Source of the DNA: Myxococcales bacterium
Lineage (GTDB): Bacteria > Myxococcota_A > Bradymonadia > UBA7976 > UBA1532
DNA length: 64,000 bases
Direction: 5' to 3'
NCBI GenBank assembly: GCA_020633465.1
Contig: JACKDN010000030.1
Location: forward strand, 23,509-87,508
Under the pieces are notes generated by a model. The model was given only the letters and a program-made list of their open reading frames with translations. It made no database searches and was not told where the DNA came from. This document shows, in pieces, positions 40,818 to 49,490 of the stretch. Positions within the stretch are counted from its first letter, which is position 1; each line of letters begins with the position of its first letter. The position numbers and the translations under genes are program-made.

Positions 40818-43484
40818 TCAGGGGCAGTCCTCGGCGGCCAGGCAGTACAGGGCGCCGTTGGCTTCGCCGCAGCAGGTGCCGGGGCAGTCGGCGTCGTCGT
40901 TGCAGGTCTGGGCGCAGTAGGTGCCCTCGCTGAGCGGGCCGAAGATGCAGGCGTCGGTGGTGGCGGGGTCGCACTCCTCGTGGGCGCCGGGGAAGCAGGG
41001 ATCGCCGGGGCCGCCGACGGGGTCGGCGCAGAAGGCGGCGGCGACGCAGTAGCCGACGGGCTGGTCGTTCTCGACGGCGTGGCGGCAGCAGCCGGCGCCG
41101 CAGTCGGCGTCGGTGTTGCAGGCCGTCGTGCAGGTGCCGCCGCCCATCGCGTCGGCGAAGCCGTCGACGCCGCCGGCGCCGAAGCCGAACTCGCGGGGCA
41201 CGACGCACTGGTCGGCGGTCATCAGGTTGCAGTCGCCGGGGCCCTCGCAGGCGCCGCCCGGATCCTGGTCGCCCGCGCCCTGGTCCTCGCAGGCGCCGCG
41301 GTGGCAGAAGTCCTCGGCCAGGCAGGCCGCGTCGGCGGCGCAGGGCGCGTGGGCCGGCACGTCGGCCGCGCGGTCGGCGAGATCGTCGGGCGCGCAGAGG
41401 AAGAAGGTCGGATCACCCAGGCCCTCGCGGTCGATGCAGACGCTCTCGCCCGGGCAGTCGCTGCCGTAGGCGCAGCCCGCCGTGCACACGCCGTCGGCCA
41501 CCGCGGGATCGACGAAGCAGATGGGCGCCGTCGCCGGATCGCAGGCGAACTCGACCGAGTCGGCGCAGGGATCCCCGAAGCCCAGGAAGAAGGGCTGGCA
41601 CACGTCGTCGATGCAGCGCTCGCCGAAGCGGCACTCGTCGTCGCTGCCGCAGGGGCGCAGCGCCAGCTCGCACTGCTGGTCGAAGCACACCTCGTCGGCG
41701 TCGCAGTCTTCGGCCGCGGCACAGGGGCGCGCGCGGTCGGCGCAGCGGCCCTCGAAGCAGCGCAGGTTGAGGGGATCACCGCAGTCGGCCGCGTCGTCGC
41801 ACTGGCGCGCGCCCTCGACGCACCGATCGTCCACGCACCGGTTGCCGCCGCCGCACTCGTCGTCGCTGGCGCACACGTTCTCCGGGTGGCACACCTCGTC
41901 TCGCGGATCGCAGACATAGCCGTTGGGGCACGCGCCGCCGCCGGCGCAGCCGACCGCGCACACCCGCCCGAAGAAGCGATCGTTGATGCAGCGGTCGAAG
42001 CGCGCGGGATCGCAGGACGCCGGGTTGCTGCAGCGCGCGCGGCCGTCGCCGTTGCCCGGCCCGCCGCCGCCCGGCTCGCAGATGTTGCCGGTCACGCAGT
42101 AGCCCGTGCCCACGCTCGAGTCCACCCGCACCGCGACACGGCAGCACTCGCCCTCGAGGCACTGCGCGCCGCTGCGGCACGGGGTGCTGCAGATGCCGGC
42201 GCCCGGGTTCTCGAACGCGTCGCGCTCGCCCCGGCCCACCCCGTTGCGGAAGGTGAACACGCAGTCGTTGTTGTCCTCGCTGCAGTCGCCGGGGCCTTCG
42301 CAGCTGTCGCCGCGCGCCACGTCGCCCGGCCCGCGCGGGAAGCACAGCCCCTGCTCGCAGTACTGGTCGATCGCGCAGTCCTCGTTGTCGTCGCAGGGCA
42401 GGTTGCGCGGGCACAGATCGCTGTTGTCGGTGCAGTAGAAGCCGGCGGGATCACCCAGCCCCACCAGATCGGCGCAGCAGTAGGTCGCCGGGCAGTCGCG
42501 GCTGAAGGTGCAGTTGTAGGTGCACTGCTCGCCGGCCTCGCCGTGCGCGACGCACACCGGCGCGGCCTCGCTGCACTCGTTCTCGCCGCTGTCGCAGTCC
42601 TCGCCCAGCCGCAGCGTGGGGCCCTTGCAGACGCCCTCGACGCAGCGCTCGCCCAGCGGGCAGTCGAGGTCGACCTCGCAGGTGAACGTGCGGGGCAGGC
42701 AGGCGCCCTCGTCGCAGTACTGCACCGCGGGGCAGTCCTCGTCGACCACGCAGGCGGGCGGGCACAGCCCGGCGGGCTTGCAGATGGCCGACGACGGGCG
42801 GCCGCCCGGGTTGGCGTCGCAGCAGAAGTCGTCGGGGCAGGCGTCGGCCGCCGCGCAGCCGGTCGTGCAGAAGCGGTCGCCGGTGTCGTTGTCGATGGCG
42901 CACACCGGCGCCTCGGCGGGGCAGTCGGCGGCGCGCTGGCAGGCGTCGCCGATGCCGCGGGCCGCGCCGGCGCAGAAGCCGGCGGGCAGGCAGCGCCCGC
43001 CCTCGGCCGTCTCGAAGCAGCACAGCGTCGGGCCGCAGGTGTCCTCGGCGTTCGGATCGCAGGCCGTCGAGCACACGGCGGCCACGCCCGGCAGCACGTC
43101 GTTGTCGCCGACGAAGACGCACTGATCGGCCACCAGCGGATCGCAGTCGAGCTCGGCGCCGCGCGGGCAGGCCTCGCCCAGCCCGCCCAGGCGCTCGTCG
43201 GGCACGCCGAAGTCGGGGCCCAGGTCGGGCCCGGGATCCACCGGGGCGGCGTCGACGATCGCGCCGTCCGGCGCGGCGTCCACGGCGCCGTCGGCGGCGG
43301 CGTCCCGATCGACCCCCTGGTCGTCGGGGCGCCCGACGTCCGGCGTCGTGCCGTCGGGCCCGGCGTCGGCCGTCGTCGCGTCGGGGAAGGCGTCCAGGGT
43401 CGGCGGGTTGCCGGTCGCGGCGTCGTCGCACGCGCCCAGCGCCAACACGAGGCCCACGAGGCCGGTCAGGCGGCGGACGGTCAT
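40818..43484 (-). CDS. Cys-rich lipoprotein with many EB/Dickkopf-like Cys modules
   Basis: Predicted 888 residues from ATG 43484 (GAGGAG five bases upstream; an ATG three bases earlier overlaps the previous gene's TGA). MTVRRLTGLVGLVLALGAC is a lipoprotein signal with Cys19. An Asp/Ala/Pro-rich linker (about 20-90) leads into roughly 800 residues of Cys-rich modules of the type C-x-x-D-x-D-C-P-x-x-x-x-C-x-x-G-x-C (for example CVVDEDCPAVQYCDEGAC and CASDDECGGGNRCVDDRC). Longer modules of the type DQCVxxxDN-CSTACDxNAEDTCGPTLCC also recur. No catalytic motif; an extended disulphide-rich surface or adhesion protein is likely. It directly follows the giant HYR-domain gene with a TGATGATG junction, so the two are probably co-translated. 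Confidence 0.85.
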   Translation of the reverse strand: MTVRRLTGLVGLVLALGACDDAATGNPPTLDAFPDATTADAGPDGTTPDVGRPDDQGVDRDAAADGAVDAAPDGAIVDAAPVDPGPDLGPDFGVPDERLGGLGEACPRGAELDCDPLVADQCVFVGDNDVLPGVAAVCSTACDPNAEDTCGPTLCCFETAEGGRCLPAGFCAGAARGIGDACQRAADCPAEAPVCAIDNDTGDRFCTTGCAAADACPDDFCCDANPGGRPSSAICKPAGLCPPACVVDEDCPAVQYCDEGACLPRTFTCEVDLDCPLGERCVEGVCKGPTLRLGEDCDSGENECSEAAPVCVAHGEAGEQCTYNCTFSRDCPATYCCADLVGLGDPAGFYCTDNSDLCPRNLPCDDNEDCAIDQYCEQGLCFPRGPGDVARGDSCEGPGDCSEDNNDCVFTFRNGVGRGERDAFENPGAGICSTPCRSGAQCLEGECCRVAVRVDSSVGTGYCVTGNICEPGGGGPGNGDGRARCSNPASCDPARFDRCINDRFFGRVCAVGCAGGGACPNGYVCDPRDEVCHPENVCASDDECGGGNRCVDDRCVEGARQCDDAADCGDPLNLRCFEGRCADRARPCAAAEDCDADEVCFDQQCELALRPCGSDDECRFGERCIDDVCQPFFLGFGDPCADSVEFACDPATAPICFVDPAVADGVCTAGCAYGSDCPGESVCIDREGLGDPTFFLCAPDDLADRAADVPAHAPCAADAACLAEDFCHRGACEDQGAGDQDPGGACEGPGDCNLMTADQCVVPREFGFGAGGVDGFADAMGGGTCTTACNTDADCGAGCCRHAVENDQPVGYCVAAAFCADPVGGPGDPCFPGAHEECDPATTDACIFGPLSEGTYCAQTCNDDADCPGTCCGEANGALYCLAAEDCP

Positions 43485-43486
43485 CA

Positions 43487-46400
43487 TCACTCCTCGCAGT
43501 AGGCCGGGACAGCGTAGTTGTCGTCGAAGGCCGCGCGGTACATCAGCACGATCACGCACTCGGTGTCGCGCGCCAGGAACAGCTGGATGAAGCGATCCAC
43601 CTGGCGATCGGCGACCAGGGCCTGGCCCTCGTCCACCTTCGCCTCGGCGCGCGGCACCAGCGTGTTGGCCTCGGGGTGCATGGCGTTCACCAGGATGAAC
43701 GCCGAGCGCTGGAAGGCCTTGTCGGACAGGAACATGACCGTCTGGATGAGGCCCCAGCCCCAGTTGCGGATCCACACGTCGTCCTGGCCGGCGCTCTGCA
43801 TCGCGCGCGACGCCGCCTGCAGCTGCAGCAGCGTGGCCAGGTAGTCCTCGGCGGGCACGTCGCCCAGGGCCAGGATCAGCTCCTCGTCGGTCTCGGCGCC
43901 AGCCACCGCGGCCGCGTAGTCGGCGACGTCGGCGGCGACCATGTCGAGGTCGTCGGCGAGGCCGGCCAGCACGTCGACGCCCGGGCGCGCCGGATCGTCG
44001 ATGTAGGCCCGCACCTGCGCGGCCACCGCCGCCGCGGTGTCGGCGGCCTCGTCGAAGGTGCCCACCCGCTGGGGGCGCAGGCCGTTGTCGAACAGGAAGT
44101 ACGCGTCGACCAGGCTGGCGAGGGCCTGCTCGAGGTTGCCGAGGTCGAGCTGCTGCTGCGCGTCGGGCATGAACACCTCGATCGCGCGGGCGTAGTCGTC
44201 GGCGTCGCCGATGTCGGGCTCGAGGCCCACCTGGCCGAAGCCGGCCACCGCCCAGTAGATCGCGCGGCCCACCAGCTCGGTCACCGGGCCGACCTCGACG
44301 CCGAAGCGCTCGGCGCGGCGCAGCGCCGGCGCCACCCGCTGCAGCTTGCGCAGCACGCCGCCCGTCAGATCGAGGGGCGCGTCGATGCCCGCCGGCTGGC
44401 CGTCGGCCAGATCGGCCGCGGCCTGCAGCGCCGCCGCGGCCTGCATCAGCGCGTCGACGCCCTCGTTGGCGACGCCGTCGCCGTCGGCGAGGTCGAGCAC
44501 CTGCAGCCGGCCCTCGAGCAGCGCCGCCTGCAGCGTGAAGACGCGGAAGTAGCGGCGCGTGCTGACCGTGTTGCCGGCCACGTCGCTGGCCTCGATGGCG
44601 ATGACGTGCGAGCCGGCGCCGGCGCGCGAGGCGATGAGATCGCCGTCGGCGGTGCACAGCAGCGCGTCGTCGCAGCGCACGCCCCGCAGCGAGGCCGGGC
44701 CGGCGGCCAGCGGCGCGCCGGCGGGCGCGGGCGCCACCTCGGCCAGCACCATCGGATCGGCGCCGTCGGGGTCGAGCACGACGCGCAGCGAGGCCACGCC
44801 GCTGACGCCGTTGGCCGGCGCGTCGGCCACGTCGACGCCCAGCCGGATGCGCTCGCGGCTGAACACCACCGGCCACGTGCCGGGATCCTCGGCGTCCGCC
44901 CCGTCGGGCAGCGACGTCGACAGGCGCAGGCGTGGGGCGTCGGGATCGACGCCGAACGTGCGCAGGACGCGGCGCGCCTGGTTGCCCTCGTCGTCGACCG
45001 CCGACAGCGCGACGTCGTACTGGCCGCCGGTGAGGTAGGTCACCTCGAGGCCGTCGACCGTGTCGAGCTCGCCGTCCGGCGCCGGGGTCACGTTCAGCAC
45101 CGGCTCGGGATCGCTGACGTCGAAGACGCTGACCAGGAAGTCCGCCCGCCGCACCCAGCCCTCGGGCGCGCCCACCACGTCGATGCGCGGGGGCGTGCCG
45201 TCGACCACGCGCACCGCGATGCGCGCCTCGCTGCTGTTGCCCGACGCGTCGGTCGCCGTGAAGGTGACCAGCGTGCGCCCCTTGGGCAGCCCGCCGCGCA
45301 CGTTGTGCTCGACCGTCGGGTTGGGATCGCCGTTGTCGGTCACGACCGGCAGGGGCAGGTCGACGCCGGTGGCGCCGTTGGCGTTGGTCGCCTCGATGAC
45401 GATCTCTTCGCGGTCGAAGACGATGCGCGGCGGCGTCGTGTCGACGATGGCCACGGTGGTCAGCGCGGTCGCGCTGTTGCCGCTGTCGTCGGTGGCGGTC
45501 CAGGTGATCACGGTCTCACCCACGGGGAAGCCACGCGGGCCGTCGCGGGTCAGGTCGGGGCGCGCGTCGCAGATGTCGCTGGCGCTGGCCTGCGTCTCGT
45601 CGATCGACGTGCCGGCCGGGCTGGTCGCCTCGAGCTCGACGCGCGCCGGGGCGTCGACCACCGGGGCCGTCGTGTCGACGACGGTGACCACCTGGTTGGC
45701 GAAGGCGGCGTTGCCGTTGAAGTCGACCGCGCGCCAGGTGACCACGGTGCGGCCCAGCGGGAAGACCGCCGGCGCGTCGCTGGTGATGCGCGGCGCCGGA
45801 TCCACGTTGTCGGTCACCGCCGGGGCGTCGAGGCGCAGGGGCGCGCCGTCGGCGTTGCTCTGCTCGACCATCACGTCGGGCCCGGGCACGATGCGCGGCG
45901 GGCTGAAGTCGCGGATGGGCACGACCACGAAGGCGCGCGTCGCGGTCAGATCGCCCGAGGTCACGCGCAGCAGGTAGTCGCCGCGCTGGTTCGCCGCGCT
46001 GTAGGCCACCTCGGCGACGCCGCTGTCGGTCACCGCGCGGGCGGGCGCCACGGCGCCGCCGTCCACCTCGAAGGTGACCTCGTACATCTCGTCGGCGCGC
46101 ACCGGCTGGCCCGACGCGTAGCGCACGGTGCCGCTGGCGGTGCCGCGGCCGGTGCTCAGCTGGAAGACGTTGGGCCCCTCGCCGCACTCGTCCTCGCAGA
46201 CGATGTCGGCGGTGATGGCGCAGGGCGCCGCCCGCATGACGAAGGTGTCGGTGCCCACGCCCTCGGCGGTCACCTGCGGGCCCTCGCCGGCGCACGACCG
46301 GATGGGCAGGCGATCCTCGATGGCGTCGAAGGTGGGCTCGACCGCGTCGCCGATGCGCAGGATCGACCGGGTGCCGTCGATGGCCAGCACGTAGCGCCCG

Positions 46401-49291
46401 GGCAGCAGCAGGGCCTGGCGGACGCCCGCGCCCTGCATCGTCGTGTGGGTCGGCTGCCCCTTCGCCGCCGCGAGGCTGGCCTCGCCGGCCAGCGGCAGCA
46501 GGTCGAAGTTCACCGCGCGGCCGCGCACCACCAGGCGGTTCGCGCCGCCCTCGAGCGCCGCGGGCGCGCCGCTGGCCACCGCGCCGTCGGCGCCCACCAC
46601 GAAGGCGTGGCGCTCGCCGTGCTCGAAGCCGTAGTTGCCGGGCAGCACCTTGATCGCCGCCTGGCTGCCGCCGCGCACGGCGCCCAGGGGCAGATCGCTG
46701 ATGTTGCCGACGCCCGCCGACAGCGTCGCGTCGCCGGTCAGCTGGCGCGCGTCGATGTCGACGGCCACGCCGTTGAGGATCAGGTTCGGGGTGCCCGCGC
46801 CGCCCAGCACGCCCTCGAGCCCGGCGTCGTAGGCGAGGCGGCCGTCCTTGTCGATCGTGAACTCGAGCGGCGAGCCCCCCTGGTCGACGAGGTAGGCGCC
46901 CATGCGCAGGCCCAGGTCGTCGTAGGTGCGCCCGGCGTCCAGCACCTGCGCCTGGTTCGGCCCCGGCCGCTGCACCCGGAACTTTCCGCGCAGCCCGGTG
47001 GCGTCGATCGTCCCCTGCGTCGTGGCGAAGCTGATGTGCGGCCCGGTGCGCGCGCCGGCCTCGTTCCGCACGCGACCGCGCGCGCAGTAGACCTTGTCGG
47101 CCGACGTCACCAGATCGCCGAAGAAGCTGGTCCCCTCGCCCATGCCCAGCTCGCGCGCGCCGCTCCAGTCGGCGTCGTCGCAGCCGCCGTCGACGTACTG
47201 CACGCTGCCCAGGCCGGCGCGGTTGGAGGTGAACGCCACGCGCACCTTGGTGCCTTCGGCGTTCATGCTGTGCACGGTCAGGGGGCCGGGCGTCGCGCTG
47301 CGCGCCAGCACCGACCAGGTGATGCGCCCGTAGTCGCGGCCGGTCTCGGCCGAGAAGCGCCGCCGCAGCGCGCCCTCGCTGCCGCCGTCCACGTCCAGCT
47401 CGATCAGGGGCAGCTCGCCCGAGGTCGGCTCGCCGGCGGCGTCGAACAGCGCCGCGGTGTGCGGGGCCGCGCCGATGACGAAGCGGTCGAGGGTGCCCGA
47501 CACGTCGCCCACGAAGGACAGCCGCGGGTTGCTGGGGAAGACCAGGACGTCGACGTTGACCGAGTCCCCGGGCGCCAGGCGGTCGAAGCCGTAGAACGCG
47601 TAGGGCCCCGGCTGGTGGCCCAGCGAGGTGGCCAGGTTGCCGAACAGGGCGCGCGTGGCGTCGGCCCGCACGTAGTCGGTCAGCCCCGCGAACACCACGC
47701 CCGTCTCGTCGCCCGGCTCGGCCGCGCGGCCGTTGAACAGGCCGGCGCCGCGCAGGGCGTTGGGGCCCTCGTTCGTCACGCGCACGCGGAAGGCGACCGC
47801 CTCGCCGTCGTCGCGCGGGGTGGGCCGCACGGTCGAGCCGGCCACCTCGAGGGCGGCGCCGGCGTCCGGCGTCACGGTGCCGTCGCCGGCGAGCTCGAAG
47901 CCCAGGTCCTGGCCGCGGGTGCGCACGACGTAGCGCCCGGGCAGCACCTCGAAGCTGCGCGGCGCGCGGCCCTCGTAGGCGCCCAGGCCCACCTCGAAGT
48001 CGGCGCCGAACAGGGCCCAGCGCGTGTCGCTCGGCTGGCGCGAGGGGTCGACCGTCAGCGGCAGGCCGCGCAGCACGAGGCGACCCGCCGACACCGAGGC
48101 GCGGCCGTCCAGATCGCCGCCGGTGAGGACGACGCTGGCGGTCTGATCGACGCGGAAGTCCAGGCGGCGCCCGTGCACGAACAGCGTGTAGTCGCCCATG
48201 CGCGCGGTCGTGGCGTGCACCGCGCCGGTCGCCCGGGTGCGCAGCAGCTCGCTCTCGTCGGCGGTGACCAGATCCCAGTGGCCCGGCGAGAGGCGGGTGG
48301 CGTCGATGGTGGCGCCGCGCGTGCTGAAGTCGCTGGCCGGGCCGCACACGGTGCCGTTGGCGTTGGTCGCGCAGGCCTTGAAGCAGTAGTCGGTGTCGGG
48401 CTTCGTCGAGATGGCGCCCAGGATGCGGGTGCCGACGCCGGCGTCGGGCAGGCGCTGCGCGGGGTCGACCTCGGCGCAGCGGCCCTCGGCCAGCAGCACG
48501 TGGCCGGTGGCGGCGGTGTCGAGGTCGAAGGCGAAGCGGCTGACCTCACCGGCGCGGTCGATCGACGTCAGGCGCAGGTTCTCGGGCCGGGGGGGCGGCA
48601 CGATGGGGAAGACGCGCAGGAAGTCGACGAAGACGTTGCGGTTGTCGTAGGCCCAGAGGCCCACGCGGCCGCGGCGGATGGGCGAGTCGTCGGTGACGAA
48701 GAAGACGCGCTCGCTGGTGGGCAGCAGGCCGTCGCCGTCCAGATCGAGGTAGACGGCGATCTCGTCGCGCAGGGCGTCGATGCGCACCAGGTGGTCGACC
48801 TGGCTGGTGTAGCTGACGTCGGCGGAGGCCAGCAGGGCGGCGCGGCCGTTCTGCACGCGGTACAGCCGGGCGGTGGTGCCCGTCTCGTCCCGCGACGGGC
48901 GCGTCGCCGTGGGCCAGGTGCCGCGGCTGGTGAGGAACAGGTAGTAGTTGTCGGCGTCCTGGTGCCGGAACACGAAGCCGACCGCGTCGTCGTCGTAGTT
49001 CACGAAGCGCGCGGTGACCCGATAGTCGGTCCAGTTGGGATCGCCGGCGGTGAGGGTGTTGTCGACCGCCTCGGCGGGCGCGCCGAAGTTGCAGTCGGCG
49101 TCGCCCTCTTCGGCGCAGGTGGAGTCCGTGACGGGCTGCACCTGGCCGCGGCTGATGCGCCAGTCGTCGCCGGCCCACCCGGGTGTCCACCCGGCGAGGT
49201 CGTCGAAGTCGGTCTCGAAGAGAGGCTGGGCGCCCGCCGCGAAAGGCAGGGCGGCCAGCAAGAAAGCGATGACCCGAGTGTGCGTGCGCAC
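43487..49291 (-). CDS. Giant secreted protein (1934 residues) with concanavalin-like N-terminus and three HYR domains
   Basis: GTG at 49289-49291 with a GGGGGA ribosome site starts a signal peptide (RVIAFLLAALPFAAGAQ). Residues about 20-215 (LFETDFDDLAGWTPG, FVFRHQDADNYYLFL) look like a LamG/3-keto-disaccharide-hydrolase type beta-sandwich that binds glycans. A long beta-rich middle follows with repeated fibronectin- or Ig-like segments. At about 1125-1370 three hyalin-repeat domains occur (VFPLGRTVVTWRAVD, FPVGETVITWTATD, LPKGRTLVTFTATD). The C-terminal third is largely helical and ends VPAYCEE. No sorting tail or transmembrane anchor is present, so it is probably secreted or held by its lipoprotein neighbour. 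Large matrix or adhesion role inferred from domains only. Confidence 0.85.
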   Translation of the reverse strand: MRTHTRVIAFLLAALPFAAGAQPLFETDFDDLAGWTPGWAGDDWRISRGQVQPVTDSTCAEEGDADCNFGAPAEAVDNTLTAGDPNWTDYRVTARFVNYDDDAVGFVFRHQDADNYYLFLTSRGTWPTATRPSRDETGTTARLYRVQNGRAALLASADVSYTSQVDHLVRIDALRDEIAVYLDLDGDGLLPTSERVFFVTDDSPIRRGRVGLWAYDNRNVFVDFLRVFPIVPPPRPENLRLTSIDRAGEVSRFAFDLDTAATGHVLLAEGRCAEVDPAQRLPDAGVGTRILGAISTKPDTDYCFKACATNANGTVCGPASDFSTRGATIDATRLSPGHWDLVTADESELLRTRATGAVHATTARMGDYTLFVHGRRLDFRVDQTASVVLTGGDLDGRASVSAGRLVLRGLPLTVDPSRQPSDTRWALFGADFEVGLGAYEGRAPRSFEVLPGRYVVRTRGQDLGFELAGDGTVTPDAGAALEVAGSTVRPTPRDDGEAVAFRVRVTNEGPNALRGAGLFNGRAAEPGDETGVVFAGLTDYVRADATRALFGNLATSLGHQPGPYAFYGFDRLAPGDSVNVDVLVFPSNPRLSFVGDVSGTLDRFVIGAAPHTAALFDAAGEPTSGELPLIELDVDGGSEGALRRRFSAETGRDYGRITWSVLARSATPGPLTVHSMNAEGTKVRVAFTSNRAGLGSVQYVDGGCDDADWSGARELGMGEGTSFFGDLVTSADKVYCARGRVRNEAGARTGPHISFATTQGTIDATGLRGKFRVQRPGPNQAQVLDAGRTYDDLGLRMGAYLVDQGGSPLEFTIDKDGRLAYDAGLEGVLGGAGTPNLILNGVAVDIDARQLTGDATLSAGVGNISDLPLGAVRGGSQAAIKVLPGNYGFEHGERHAFVVGADGAVASGAPAALEGGANRLVVRGRAVNFDLLPLAGEASLAAAKGQPTHTTMQGAGVRQALLLPGRYVLAIDGTRSILRIGDAVEPTFDAIEDRLPIRSCAGEGPQVTAEGVGTDTFVMRAAPCAITADIVCEDECGEGPNVFQLSTGRGTASGTVRYASGQPVRADEMYEVTFEVDGGAVAPARAVTDSGVAEVAYSAANQRGDYLLRVTSGDLTATRAFVVVPIRDFSPPRIVPGPDVMVEQSNADGAPLRLDAPAVTDNVDPAPRITSDAPAVFPLGRTVVTWRAVDFNGNAAFANQVVTVVDTTAPVVDAPARVELEATSPAGTSIDETQASASDICDARPDLTRDGPRGFPVGETVITWTATDDSGNSATALTTVAIVDTTPPRIVFDREEIVIEATNANGATGVDLPLPVVTDNGDPNPTVEHNVRGGLPKGRTLVTFTATDASGNSSEARIAVRVVDGTPPRIDVVGAPEGWVRRADFLVSVFDVSDPEPVLNVTPAPDGELDTVDGLEVTYLTGGQYDVALSAVDDEGNQARRVLRTFGVDPDAPRLRLSTSLPDGADAEDPGTWPVVFSRERIRLGVDVADAPANGVSGVASLRVVLDPDGADPMVLAEVAPAPAGAPLAAGPASLRGVRCDDALLCTADGDLIASRAGAGSHVIAIEASDVAGNTVSTRRYFRVFTLQAALLEGRLQVLDLADGDGVANEGVDALMQAAAALQAAADLADGQPAGIDAPLDLTGGVLRKLQRVAPALRRAERFGVEVGPVTELVGRAIYWAVAGFGQVGLEPDIGDADDYARAIEVFMPDAQQQLDLGNLEQALASLVDAYFLFDNGLRPQRVGTFDEAADTAAAVAAQVRAYIDDPARPGVDVLAGLADDLDMVAADVADYAAAVAGAETDEELILALGDVPAEDYLATLLQLQAASRAMQSAGQDDVWIRNWGWGLIQTVMFLSDKAFQRSAFILVNAMHPEANTLVPRAEAKVDEGQALVADRQVDRFIQLFLARDTECVIVLMYRAAFDDNYAVPAYCEE

Positions 49292-49490
49292 GAGCGTCCC
49301 CCGATCCGGCCCAGCGTGCAGGGGGGATGATACACAATGAGTGGAAGATTACGGAACCAAAGCTGTGGCACGATGTGCCGGAAACGTGGCGAAACGGGTC
49401 GCGTGGACGCGGACGCCCGCGACGCGTAAGGTCACGCAGAGCGGGCCGCGGCGGCCCGCGGAGCCTGCAGACCGGTCGGGGAGGCACGAG

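Noticed and set aside
45516..48347. Second large minus-strand frame within the HYR gene
   Set aside because: It is Arg-rich out-of-frame shadow; the 1934-codon frame carries the signal peptide and HYR motifs.
49366..49382. Sigma-54-like TGGCAC before the PPC lipoprotein gene
   Set aside because: The second box should read TTGC five bases on, but GCCG is found. The match is part of a small GGCAC/GTGCC palindrome.
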